From: Opitutia bacterium
GTDB lineage: Bacteria > Verrucomicrobiota > Verrucomicrobiia > Opitutales > Coraliomargaritaceae
Direction: 5' to 3'
NCBI GenBank assembly: GCA_018663485.1
Contig: JABJQI010000223.1
Location: forward strand, 1 to 14,958
DNA length: 14,958 nt
How positions within the stretch are numbered: position 1 is the first letter of the stretch; each line of letters begins with the position of its first letter. The position numbers were made by a program, and so were the translations under genes. Below are positions 1 to 8,706 of the stretch, one piece after another. A model generated the notes under the pieces. It was given only the letters and a program-made list of their open reading frames with translations, did not search any database and was not told where the DNA came from.

Positions 1-532
1 CTAATGCTTGTGCTGTCATCCCAATGGCACTCGCATCAATTACCTCGGACGCATTCATTTTCTGTTTTTGAATCTGTTTGTAGACATCTTTTGCATACAT
101 CAGCGCTGGCAATTGATTCGGTAAATCTTTAAAGCGTCCAGCTTGCTTTGGCCCACGCTTCTTTTCTTCCGCTTTAATTTCGTCCCATTGCTTAAGCACA
201 GCCTCCGAGTTGCCGAGTTTCGCATTTTCGCCAAACACATGTGGATGCCGCGTAATCAACTTTTTATTCACTACTGCACACACCGCTTCGAAGTCAAAAT
301 GCCCCGACTCCTGCGCAATCTGGGCATGCATCACGACCTGTAGCAGTACATCGCCTAATTCCTCTTCCATGTGGTGCATGTCGAGCCGATCAACCGTCTG
401 CAACAACTCGCAGCACTCATCGATCAAACATTCGCATAGCGATTGGTGGTCTTGCTCAATATCCCATGGGCAACCTGTCTCCGGTTCACGAAGCGCTGCC
501 ACAGTTTGAATTAAATCATTAATAGAACTCAT
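1..532 (-). CDS. mazG: MazG nucleoside triphosphate pyrophosphohydrolase, C-terminus beyond window
   Basis: MazG hydrolyses nucleoside triphosphates to monophosphates and pyrophosphate; it clears abnormal dNTPs and in some bacteria affects (p)ppGpp levels. I translated this gene from the ATG at 532-530; it stays open for 177 codons to the window edge. The N-terminus has the family pattern E-P-E-T-G-C-P-W-D (residues 16-24), then a metal-binding EExxE-like helix in the form D38-E39-C-C-E42, and the paired ExxD helix E58-L-G-D61 followed by LLQVVMHAQ. A later W-D-E-I-K-A-E-E-K stretch fits the linker before the second MazG domain. E. coli MazG is about 263 residues, so roughly a third is missing beyond the edge. 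The stretch around residues 33-41 has four cysteines, which is unusual. No strong Shine-Dalgarno is visible. It lies downstream of the helicase on the same strand but is separated from it by a terminator, so it is probably its own transcript. Confidence 0.93.
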   Translation of the reverse strand, partial: MSSINDLIQTVAALREPETGCPWDIEQDHQSLCECLIDECCELLQTVDRLDMHHMEEELGDVLLQVVMHAQIAQESGHFDFEAVCAVVNKKLITRHPHVFGENAKLGNSEAVLKQWDEIKAEEKKRGPKQAGRFKDLPNQLPALMYAKDVYKQIQKQKMNASEVIDASAIGMTAQAL

Positions 533-680
533 ACCCTAATCCACTAAATGACCGCCGCTGGATTGGCGAATGAAAAGCGTCGGCACGGGGATTTAGCAAT
601 ATTATGATGTGCGAATCTCTGGTGTCCGCTACGCCAGGGCATCTCCCACATTGGCCCCCCTTAAAGCCTCAAGCGATTCA

Positions 681-715
681 CTAATAAAAAAGGGCGAACT
701 TATCAGTCCGCCCTT
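681..715 (-). terminator. Rho-independent terminator of the DEAD-box helicase gene
   Basis: Arms AAGGGCG (690-696) and CGCCCTT (709-715) pair perfectly. After one mismatch, ACT/AGT extends the stem to a TATC tetraloop (701-704). Read on the minus strand, the hairpin starts 8 bases after the helicase stop and runs into TTTTTATTA (681-689). This is a textbook intrinsic terminator and isolates the helicase transcript from mazG. Confidence 0.85.
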
Positions 716-723
716 CAAAATGC

Positions 724-2109
724 TTATCGATTACGACCGCGCGAACGACTCGGCGCTGCGCTCGACCCGCCGCCACTGGATCTGCCGCCACCTTGTGGAC
801 GACCACCGCTGGAACGACTACCACCTTGTGGACGACTACCGCCAGAGCGACCACTACCTTGTGGACGACTACCGCCGGAACGACCGCCGCTGGAGCGACC
901 ACCGCCACCACGGTTCTGTTGACCCGGTGCCGGGCGTGACTTCTTCGAGCGTGTCGCTGGGCGTGGCACAGCAATCTTTTCGCCGCGATCATCGATCCTG
1001 TAAAGTGGTATGTTTTTTTTCATCGTCTTCTCGATATCCCAGAGGTAGCCCTCCTCCACATCACTGACGAGTGAGACCGCATTACCAGCCTTGCCGGCAC
1101 GACCCGTACGGCCGATACGATGTACATAGTCTTCGGGAATATTGGGCAGCTCGTAATTCACCACATGCGGCAAATCCGCGATATCGAGACCACGCGCAGC
1201 GATATCAGTCGCGACCATTACACGGATTTTATTCGACTTGAACATGTTGAGCGCACGCTCACGGGCGGACTGACTTTTATTACCATGAATCGCCATTGCG
1301 GCGATCCCTTTTAGGTCCAAATACTTGGCGAGCTTATTTGCGCCATGCTTGGTGCGAGAAAAAACAAGTATTTGCTCCCAATCTCCCTGCTGGATCAGTT
1401 CAGCTAGAAATTGTGGTTTTGCATTTTGAGCGACGACATACGCCTCTTGTTCCACGCGGTCTGCAGTGGCATTACGCGCAGCCACTTCGACTTCGACCGC
1501 ATTGTGCAGCATGGAATCGGCAAGCTTTTTTACCTCCTTGGTATAGGTTGCCGAAAAGAACAAGTTTTGACGCTTGGCAGGCATCAGTTGCAAAATCTTC
1601 TTAATGTCATTGATAAAGCCCATGTCCAACATGCGGTCAGCTTCGTCGAGCACGAGCATCTCTATGTTCGAGAGTTGCATCTCACCTCGCTGACAGAGGT
1701 CGAGCAAGCGGCCTGGAGTGGCAACGACGATGTCGAGTCCGCGGCGCAGAGCATTAATTTGCGGTTGAAAACCCACGCCACCGAATATCACAAACGACCG
1801 AATATTTACATGCTGACCGTAATCTACAATGCTCTGATGTACTTGCGCTGCGAGCTCACGAGTGGGTGCGAGAACGAGCGCACGAGGGCGCTTGTTTTGG
1901 CCGTTAAACTCAGCGCCGGAAAGGATCTGCAGCATGGGTAAACTAAAGGCGGCAGTTTTACCCGTTCCAGTTTGTGCGCCGCCGAGGACGTCGCGGCGGT
2001 CAAGGACCGCAGGGATGGCGCGTGCTTGGATAGGCGAAGGTATGGTGTAGCCTTTAGCTTCAACGGCTGCAACGAGTTCAGGAATGAGTCCCAGTTCAGA
2101 AAATGACAT
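724..2109 (-). CDS. rhlE: DEAD-box ATP-dependent RNA helicase, RhlE-like, with Gly/Arg/Ser-rich tail
   Basis: A 461-residue cytoplasmic RNA helicase that uses ATP to unwind short RNA duplexes in ribosome assembly and RNA turnover. The motifs appear in canonical order: Q motif ending at Gln28, motif I AQTGTGKT (45-52), Ia PTREL (82-86), II DEAD (155-158), III SAT (186-188), V ARGLD (305-309) and VI HRIGRTGR (330-337). The core ends near residue 380. The remaining 80 or so residues are almost entirely Gly, Ser, Arg, Pro and Gln, with an 11-residue unit repeated, and probably bind RNA non-specifically as in other RhlE-type proteins. The ATG at 2109 places the Q motif at the usual distance from the N-terminus; no Shine-Dalgarno is evident. 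The gene is followed directly by a terminator and preceded by a 650-base gap with a 15-base palindrome. The exact paralogue name (RhlE versus other DEAD-box members) is the least certain part. Confidence 0.95.
   Translation of the reverse strand: MSFSELGLIPELVAAVEAKGYTIPSPIQARAIPAVLDRRDVLGGAQTGTGKTAAFSLPMLQILSGAEFNGQNKRPRALVLAPTRELAAQVHQSIVDYGQHVNIRSFVIFGGVGFQPQINALRRGLDIVVATPGRLLDLCQRGEMQLSNIEMLVLDEADRMLDMGFINDIKKILQLMPAKRQNLFFSATYTKEVKKLADSMLHNAVEVEVAARNATADRVEQEAYVVAQNAKPQFLAELIQQGDWEQILVFSRTKHGANKLAKYLDLKGIAAMAIHGNKSQSARERALNMFKSNKIRVMVATDIAARGLDIADLPHVVNYELPNIPEDYVHRIGRTGRAGKAGNAVSLVSDVEEGYLWDIEKTMKKNIPLYRIDDRGEKIAVPRPATRSKKSRPAPGQQNRGGGGRSSGGRSGGSRPQGSGRSGGSRPQGGSRSSGGRPQGGGRSSGGGSSAAPSRSRGRNR
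785..890 (-). repeat. 33-base tandem repeat coding for the helicase tail
   Basis: On the plus strand the core ACCTTGTGGACGAC recurs at 790, 823 and 856, an exact 33-base spacing. In the protein this gives about three copies of an 11-residue unit of the form RPQG-x-x-RS-x-G-G. The repeat is in frame, so copy-number change would lengthen or shorten the tail without breaking the gene. Confidence 0.8.
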
Positions 2110-2142
2110 AACGATTTGCTTTGAGTAGTGAGACGCTCTGGC

Positions 2143-2157
2143 CGTCTTAATAAGACG
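2143..2157. promoter_or_regulatory. Perfect 15-base palindrome upstream of the helicase
   Basis: CGTCTTA and TAAGACG flank a single central A. The centre lies about 40 bases before the helicase ATG. The one-base centre makes an RNA hairpin unlikely, so a dimeric DNA-binding repressor or activator site is the more natural reading. The regulator is unknown. Confidence 0.4.
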
Positions 2158-2582
2158 ATTCTCCGATCATGCGACTTTTGGATGGCTGAGTCAGTTTTGA
2201 CTGCAGCTTGGATAATAGGTGCACGCTAAAAAAGTCGGATCTCTCCCGAAGCATGCAGCCGCCCTTTCACGGTGCGACATAGTTAGAGTCGGAGGTGTAT
2301 CGTAAAGAATGCCGTTCGCCTAGCAAAAAGAGTCAGACCACTGCATTGTCATAATTATTGGTCTACCACGAAAGTTGGTACTTTAGCTTTTTACGAGTCG
2401 AGAGCTCTACAACAAGCGATTATTAAGGATGTAAGAATTCCTAGCCACATTCAAAAGTCATTTTTTACCAACAAGAAAAGAGCACGATTATACAAAATAG
2501 TGTAACTACTAGCTACTGCGACAACCATTGTTATTCATACTTAAGGAAGTACGACGGAGCCCCACGTAATGCGTAAGTCTCT

Positions 2583-2605
2583 AAAAAATCTCGACTAGCA
2601 GTCGA
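2583..2605 (-). terminator. Possible terminator for the minus-strand secreted-protein gene
   Basis: Read on the minus strand, TCGACT-GCT-AGTCGA forms a 6-base-pair stem followed after two bases by TTTTTT. It lies about 155 bases downstream of the stop of the secreted protein gene (2761-3255). The stem is short and only half G/C, so efficiency is doubtful. Confidence 0.4.
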
Positions 2606-2760
2606 ATGCAGGCTCGCGGCGCAACTTAATAGGTGGTCCGAACAGCGACCACGACCCCAACTGCTCGACTACAGTTTCAGAAATGGCCGAATACGAAGTA
2701 AGTGCCTTTAGACTGAGCTGCATGAACTGCTTAAAAACAACTTCTCTTTAGTTCCGCCAT

Positions 2761-3255
2761 CTACCGTTTCGGATTGACCTCGCAAAAGGTCGTGACGAAG
2801 TCGCCTATCATATCGCGCAGCTCTGCTTTAATAACTTCAACCTGCTTGGAGCCTGAACTGGAGCTGCCGCGGCGGCGCATTTCAAAAACGGTCGCGACAG
2901 TTTTTTCGCTATTGCGATCAATCGTTACGAAATCGCGCACTCGCACGATTAACTCAAATTCACCGGAAGCAATGCGACTGGAGGTATCAATTGAAAGTTG
3001 AATGAGCGGGATATTCACCTTTGGTTGATTCAACACATAGGTATTTAGAGCGACATTACCCCTTCTGAGTTGAAGTTCCATGATATCATTAAAATCGAGA
3101 CGTTCACTCGATTTAATATCAGCAGCCATGGATGTATCCACGGTCATATACAATGAATAGATGCCTTTCAAATGAGCGCTGGTAGCCTCATCAAAAGCCG
3201 CAGCAAATTGAACAGAAACTAGGAACGAGAGAAACAAGGAGAAACAGCGCATCAT
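2761..3255 (-). CDS. Secreted protein of unknown function
   Basis: The product is 164 residues from the ATG at 3255. The frame is open further upstream (to 3339), but this start, or the ATG right after it at 3252, puts a clean signal peptide at the N-terminus: Met-Met-Arg, a hydrophobic stretch rich in Phe, Leu and Ser, then a probable signal peptidase I site at A-A-A before F-D-E. The mature part is mixed alpha/beta with no membrane segment. It has E-L-Q-L-R-R-G-N near the middle, a Ser-Ser-Ser-Ser loop and a C-terminus ending in V-N-P-K-R. From memory this layout resembles a family of uncharacterised exported proteins that end in a similar V-N-P motif, but I cannot name it. No enzyme motif is visible. 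It is transcribed away from the lipoprotein gene at 3432 across a shared 176-base spacer. No Shine-Dalgarno was seen. Confidence 0.7.
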   Translation of the reverse strand: MMRCFSLFLSFLVSVQFAAAFDEATSAHLKGIYSLYMTVDTSMAADIKSSERLDFNDIMELQLRRGNVALNTYVLNQPKVNIPLIQLSIDTSSRIASGEFELIVRVRDFVTIDRNSEKTVATVFEMRRRGSSSSGSKQVEVIKAELRDMIGDFVTTFCEVNPKR

Positions 3256-3431
3256 AAATGGATTGTGTTGAGTGATTGTGAAGGAAATAGGCTTTGCATC
3301 ATATACAATGACACCATCTCCAAACTTAATTGCCAACAAATCTAAAACAACTCAAAAATGCTGCAGTGAATCATGAGTTAGTCTGTACGCGGCTATTGAC
3401 AAGCCCCCGCCCCTCACGAATCTACACAATT

Positions 3432-3914
3432 ATGCGTATACTCCTACTCGTCCTTTTCAGCCTCCTATGCATCTCTTGTGCTTCCACCAAGAAGCCCGCA
3501 TTCACGAGCGTTGCTATCCTCGACATCAAACCACGGTATATTGAGGCCGAGGCCTTTAAACGCGCTGCGGAGTATTTGACCGGCAAAGAAAACCTCGGGG
3601 ATCGAGTCATCGTTCGCACTGATAGAAGTGAACGTGCGGGCTACTATTTCGTGCTGATCCTCGACGAGCAAGTACGCGACCTTCCCGCAGGTACTTACGT
3701 CGAAGGCGAATTCTACACCCCGAAATCGCTCGAAGCACAAGAGCACATCTTTCAATTGCCCTCAAAGATACCAAAGAGTAAAGAAATCTTCATCGGTTTA
3801 ACAGGCGAAGACTGGCCTAATTCAAGTGCCACTCCTGCAGCTTGGCGTTTCACTATTAGGAACTCAAATGGCGAGGTGCTTGCTACTAAAAAGAGCTACC
3901 TTTGGGGTTTCTAA
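3432..3914 (+). CDS. Putative lipoprotein of unknown function
   Basis: A 160-residue protein starting at the ATG at 3432. The frame is open back to 3330, but only this start gives a proper export signal: Met-Arg, a run of Ile/Leu/Val/Phe, then a lipobox C-I-S-C with the lipidated Cys at residue 16, followed by A-S-T-K-K. Cys at the -3 position of the lipobox is less common than Leu. The mature part has alternating hydrophobic strands, one Gly-rich turn, and ends in S-Y-L-W-G-F, suggesting a small beta-rich domain; there are no catalytic motifs I recognise. A TTGACA hexamer lies at 3396-3401, but the -10 region after it is poor. The gene converges on psd with only 11 bases between stops. If lipidated, it would depend on LspA, whose gene is elsewhere in this window. 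Confidence 0.7.
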   Translation: MRILLLVLFSLLCISCASTKKPAFTSVAILDIKPRYIEAEAFKRAAEYLTGKENLGDRVIVRTDRSERAGYYFVLILDEQVRDLPAGTYVEGEFYTPKSLEAQEHIFQLPSKIPKSKEIFIGLTGEDWPNSSATPAAWRFTIRNSNGEVLATKKSYLWGF

Positions 3915-3925
3915 GCTTTGTAGGG

Positions 3926-4870
3926 TCACACCACCACGCCACACTGCTCGCCCATCTTAGCATATACTTCGCGACCGAGTGCGGCTTGAGCCAAAAGATC
4001 ATTGTCAAAGCGGATGGCACCTGGTCGGTAAACCGTCGTCACACAGGAACCGCCGAAAGAGAAATATCCTTTGGCTGCCCCCCTCTCAACCTGAGACTCT
4101 GCTTGGTAAGTCTGATACATACCACCGACACACGTAGCACCAACCTCCATCACAATCATTTTACCGAACGCATCCGATTCGACTTCAGTGATCATGCGGC
4201 GATTCTCCCACAGGATCGACAATTGACGGCGCAACGCTAAGGGGCTCACTGAGCGCAAACTGCCATCTAAAATACGTGCCGCGCCAGATCGACCTGCCAC
4301 CGGAAAGTGGAAACGGTGGTAATCTACTGGACACAACCGGGAGATCAACATTGAGCCGCCTTCAAACTCCGCAGCCAATTTGGCACTGCCGAGGAACTTC
4401 GCTAAATTGAAGCGCTGCCCCTTAATATAGAAACTGTCTGCCGAACTGACGTTTGCAATTGCCAGATGCCGCCCATCTGCGGGAAAAACTGCAATGGACG
4501 CACCTGCCGCAATTGGACGAGCGCTCGGCTTGAGCGTCCGATAGAAAAACTCGTTAAAGGAACGGTAGCTATCCACATCAGCTGCAAATTCTGCGACATT
4601 CACCGCATAGTCGCGAATGAACGGCGCGACCTTGTCGCGACTCGCAGGGCGATCCATGCGCCACCCATACCAACGCGAAAACCATAATCGCTTCACGGCG
4701 ACCGCCACAGTCAGGCGGCCCAGAGGATTGCCATACGCCCAGCGCAAAAAGGCTTCGCCATAGACTGACTCGGTTTCCACGACGCCACTGTGACGATTAA
4801 AATATTCAATTGGTGCCTCAAATTGATCGTTCAAATTCATGCCGTTAATCGATTGCTGGCCTACGGCCAT
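3926..4870 (-). CDS. psd: Phosphatidylserine decarboxylase proenzyme
   Basis: This inner-membrane enzyme decarboxylates phosphatidylserine to phosphatidylethanolamine. It cuts itself at a serine that becomes the pyruvoyl cofactor. The 314-residue product has S-F-N-E-F-F-Y-R-T-L-K-P (104-115), the proteolysis Asp in P-A-D-G-R (D132), the conserved Y-H-R-F-H-F-P (184-190, with two His), and the cleavage motif F-G-G-S-C (272-276) with Ser275 as pyruvoyl precursor. The residue after that Ser is Cys, where Thr or Ser is usual. Two starts are possible: ATG 4870, overlapping the upstream transporter gene by 26 bases, or ATG 4840 (Met11), which begins 4 bases after its stop. Neither has a good Shine-Dalgarno, so coupled translation with the transporter is likely. 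The gene for phosphatidylserine synthase is not in the window. Confidence 0.93.
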   Translation of the reverse strand: MAVGQQSINGMNLNDQFEAPIEYFNRHSGVVETESVYGEAFLRWAYGNPLGRLTVAVAVKRLWFSRWYGWRMDRPASRDKVAPFIRDYAVNVAEFAADVDSYRSFNEFFYRTLKPSARPIAAGASIAVFPADGRHLAIANVSSADSFYIKGQRFNLAKFLGSAKLAAEFEGGSMLISRLCPVDYHRFHFPVAGRSGAARILDGSLRSVSPLALRRQLSILWENRRMITEVESDAFGKMIVMEVGATCVGGMYQTYQAESQVERGAAKGYFSFGGSCVTTVYRPGAIRFDNDLLAQAALGREVYAKMGEQCGVVV

Positions 4871-6245
4871 ATTGTCGTTGATTCGTGTTAATTTCCTGCA
4901 GCGTGGATTCCTTCGTCTCAGTGGTGCGAAACTTTGAGACTGCTACACGCTGCGACGTATAGATGCCAGTATGCCCACTAAAATAATAAGCCGTAAAACA
5001 GGCGACGGCGTAGTAAACAGTATTCTCAGCGCCAAACAGCTCGACTCCCATCATCGTGCACGCCAGTGGTGTATTCGTCGCCCCCGCAAATACGGCAATA
5101 AAGCCGAGCCCAGCAAATAGATCGACCGGTGCACCCGAAAGCATCGCAAGCGTGTTACCTAGGGTCGCTCCAATGAAAAACAACGGCGTTACTTCCCCGC
5201 CCTTAAAGCCGAAGCTCAATGTGATTGCCGTCAGCAAAAGCTTCCAAAACCAACTAAACGAGTCGGCACCGCCGGCAGAAAAAGCCGATACAATACTTAC
5301 GCCGTCTGCATTTAGCGAACTTACGCCAAGGCCAAGATAATCCGTCGTTCCCAAGCAATAACTAATTCCCAACACCAGCACAGCACCCACCACAGGGGTC
5401 AACCACTTGCGGGCAATCAACTGCTGGCTCTTCGCTTTCAAGCGATGCGACAATTCAGAAAATCCATAACTGGCCAGACCAAAGCACGCACCAGCGATCA
5501 GTACCTTCAGTAACAATGACACATCAAACGAGATAAAGGACAATGCCCCCATCGCCTCTTTCGCGGAATAGCCGATCGAATAGTGCGTATGATGAATCTG
5601 GAAAGAAGTGCAGGTAATGTCGGCCACCAAGCTCGCAATCAAACACGGCATCAACGCATCATATTTAATTCGCCCAACAGCGAGCACTTCTAAGGCGAAA
5701 ATTGCCCCTGTCACTGGCGTACCAAACACCGCGCCAAAGCCAGCAGCCATTCCCGCCATCAGCAAAATTCGCTTGTCCTCATGCTGAAGTCCAAATTTCT
5801 GGGCAAAATAATCGGCCACACTGCCGCCCATCTGCACCGCCGTGCCCTCGCGCCCCGCGGAACCACCAAACAAATGCGTAATTACGGTCGTCAACAGTAC
5901 CAGCGGCGCCATCCGAAACGGAATCCCACCGCCAGATTCATGGATCTCATCCATGATTAAATCATTACCCGCTTCGGTTTTATTGCCGTAGAGGCGGTAC
6001 AACCAATAAATACCGACACCAGCCAGCGGTAATAGCCCAAGCAACCACAAGTTCGCCTGCCGCATATCCGTGGCCGATTCCAATAGCCACAAAAACAACG
6101 CAACCAGCGCGCCGACCGCTACTGAGACTGGCAGAACTAGCAGCGACCAACGAATTACGTGCTGGGCGATCCATAATTGCTCAAATCGGTATTTAGTGGG
6201 TGCAAACATAGTAAACCACAACTTGCTTGGCTTGATTCGTGCCAA
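4845..6245 (-). CDS. CLC-family anion transporter, possibly fluoride (CLC-F) type
   Basis: A 466-residue integral membrane protein of the CLC chloride channel/antiporter fold. The anion-pathway signatures are S-G-G-G-I-P (104-109) in place of G-S-G-I-P, G-R-E-G (131-134) with gating Glu133, and G-G-E-V-T-P (349-354) in place of G-x-F-x-P. At the position of the internal proton glutamate of E. coli ClcA (Glu203) there is Val187, next to Glu186. Gly instead of the chloride-coordinating Ser, and G-R-E-G-T instead of G-x-E-G-P, are more typical of CLC-F fluoride/proton antiporters than of chloride members. I infer this; it is not proven. The start is a TTG at 6245, supported by GGGAGG eight bases upstream, the clearest Shine-Dalgarno among the large genes here; no ATG or GTG lies between it and the upstream in-frame stop. 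An internal ATG (Met13) is the alternative. It precedes psd closely, so the two are probably cotranscribed. Confidence 0.9.
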   Translation of the reverse strand: MARIKPSKLWFTMFAPTKYRFEQLWIAQHVIRWSLLVLPVSVAVGALVALFLWLLESATDMRQANLWLLGLLPLAGVGIYWLYRLYGNKTEAGNDLIMDEIHESGGGIPFRMAPLVLLTTVITHLFGGSAGREGTAVQMGGSVADYFAQKFGLQHEDKRILLMAGMAAGFGAVFGTPVTGAIFALEVLAVGRIKYDALMPCLIASLVADITCTSFQIHHTHYSIGYSAKEAMGALSFISFDVSLLLKVLIAGACFGLASYGFSELSHRLKAKSQQLIARKWLTPVVGAVLVLGISYCLGTTDYLGLGVSSLNADGVSIVSAFSAGGADSFSWFWKLLLTAITLSFGFKGGEVTPLFFIGATLGNTLAMLSGAPVDLFAGLGFIAVFAGATNTPLACTMMGVELFGAENTVYYAVACFTAYYFSGHTGIYTSQRVAVSKFRTTETKESTLQEINTNQRQYGRRPAID

Positions 6246-6253
6246 CTGTAAAG

Positions 6254-6259
6254 CCTCCC
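6254..6259 (-). promoter_or_regulatory. Shine-Dalgarno GGGAGG that decides the TTG start of the CLC gene
   Basis: On the minus strand GGGAGG lies eight bases before the TTG at 6245. Since most genes here lack such a motif, this is good support for the non-ATG start. Confidence 0.6.
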
Positions 6260-6600
6260 GTTTGGTTAAGCGAGTTGATGCGCGTCATAAAAAATACGGA
6301 ATACCCACTTCATCTACATTGTAGCCTAGGGCGTTATAATGCCTTTTAGTGATGATTCCGTGTTCGCAGAGGTCGGACACAAACACACCACAGAGCGGCG
6401 TGACGACATCCGAACTCAGACATGAGCCCTAGGTGCACTGCGATCCCGCATTTAATTTAATGTGCTAGCTCGCTTTTGCCAAGGACAACTCAAGAAGAAC
6501 AAACAATGTCGCGCACAAAACCCATGTTCGGGGCGGAATACGCCTGCGCTAACTCGATTATGAAATCATGGAAAAACCCGAAATAAATTGGTATTAGGCC

Positions 6601-6629
6601 TTGATCTTTCGCTGGCACGCCCATTTATT
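6601..6629 (+). promoter_or_regulatory. Possible promoter of the small basic protein gene
   Basis: TTGATC (6601-6606) and TTTATT (6624-6629) are 17 bases apart; each matches four of six consensus positions. Transcription from it would begin near 6636 and give a leader of about 26 bases. This is a weak pattern match. Confidence 0.3.
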
Positions 6630-6661
6630 TCTCCGCTTTCACTTTCAACCAACAGCACACC

Positions 6662-6823
6662 ATGTCACAACACAACAGTTTCAGAGCAACCACCGGCGGC
6701 GGCGGTAAGAAAAACAGAACAGTCCTCAAGCGTTTCGAGCGTGTGGACCTACTCCGTGAACGCGGCGAATGGAAAGAAGGCGATCGCGTGGTCGGCATCA
6801 AAAAGACCAAGCCAGCTGAATAA
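6662..6823 (+). CDS. Small basic protein, Verrucomicrobia/Chlamydiae type
   Basis: A 53-residue, strongly basic protein too short for routine ORF calling. The N-terminus is M-S-Q-H-N-S-F-R-A, followed by a Gly run (12-15) and K-K-N-R-T. Then comes the conserved core V-L-K-R-F-E-R-V-D-L-L (21-31), R-G-E-W-K-E-G-D-R-V-V-G-I (34-46), and a K-K-T-K-P end. This matches what I remember of the small basic protein family defined for Verrucomicrobia and Chlamydiae, whose role is not established; its charge and size suggest RNA or ribosome binding. No Shine-Dalgarno precedes the ATG. A strong terminator 26 bases after the stop shows it is transcribed as a short single-gene mRNA. Codon use is clean and G/C-ending like neighbouring genes. 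The identification is from memory. Confidence 0.85.
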   Translation: MSQHNSFRATTGGGGKKNRTVLKRFERVDLLRERGEWKEGDRVVGIKKTKPAE

Positions 6824-6849
6824 ACCTCTCTTGGTTTAACATTTTTAAG

Positions 6850-6880
6850 AAGCTCTTCCTTAATCGGAAGGGCTTTTTTG
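6850..6880 (+). terminator. Strong Rho-independent terminator after the small basic protein gene
   Basis: AAGCTCTTCC (6850-6859) pairs with GGAAGGGCTT (6866-6875), with one G-U pair around a six-base loop, and runs into TTTTTT (6874-6879). It is the best terminator on the plus strand in the window and lies 26 bases after the small basic protein stop. Confidence 0.9.
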
Positions 6881-7038
6881 TGTCTGCGTCACAGAGCCGG
6901 TAGCAGAGTTGTTTGCAGGGATCTCAATGGTGGCTGATGGGAAAGCTCCGTAAGCCATTGCTTACCCTAGTGCATAACAACAAGCAACGATATGCGCAAA
7001 AAAGCGGTCTTCAATTAAAGCCCCGACATTTTGACTAC

Positions 7039-7069
7039 AAAAAAGCCAGGCATCCAAAATTTGAAAGCC
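7039..7069 (-). terminator. Possible terminator after gpmI
   Basis: On the minus strand, GGC/GCC (7067-7069 with 7049-7051) closes an imperfect hairpin with an inner TTCAA/TTGGA stem. It is followed after four bases by TTTTTT (7044-7039). It lies about 28 bases past the gpmI stop. One internal mismatch and a short closing stem make it moderate at best. Confidence 0.4.
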
Positions 7070-7096
7070 AGACTCTATATCAAAAATGCTGCTATG

Positions 7097-8674
<1,578 letters not shown>

Positions 8675-8706
8675 AATGTGTGTTGGAATGAAAATTCTAG
8701 GAGTTA

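Larger units (their letters stand above)
2110..2760. other. Gene-poor gap of about 650 bases upstream of the helicase
   Basis: No convincing coding frame, tRNA or known RNA motif was found on either strand. Near the helicase end is a perfect 15-base palindrome (2143-2157). Near the other end is a weak minus-strand terminator (2583-2605). A possible minus-strand promoter for the helicase, TTGCTA then 16 bases then TACGAT, can be read around 2299-2326, which would give a leader of nearly 200 bases; it is weak and listed only as a possibility. Confidence 0.5.
6246..6661. other. Intergenic region between divergent CLC transporter and small basic protein genes
   Basis: About 415 bases between two divergent genes, so it should hold both promoters. 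A perfect TATAAT is at 6335-6340 on the plus strand but has no recognisable -35 box. I looked upstream of the CLC gene for the conserved parts of the fluoride (crcB) riboswitch and did not see them. A 26-codon plus-strand reading frame at 6506-6586 has no supporting features. There is no tRNA or clear hairpin. Confidence 0.5.

Noticed and set aside
609..1067. Long plus-strand frame, and a minus-strand frame at 681-992, across the helicase tail
   Set aside because: Both are shadows of the repetitive Gly/Arg-rich end of the helicase; low-complexity sequence keeps other frames open. The translations are His/Arg/Asp or Val/Ala repeats.
6246..6340. Fluoride riboswitch upstream of the CLC gene
   Set aside because: I looked for the conserved GGNGAUGG and GCUGAUGACUCCU-like parts on the minus strand and did not find them.
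6506..6586. 26-codon plus-strand ORF starting M-S-R-T-K-P-M-F
   Set aside because: Only a loose purine stretch upstream, no coupling to a neighbour and no recognisable family; expected by chance in a 400-base gap.
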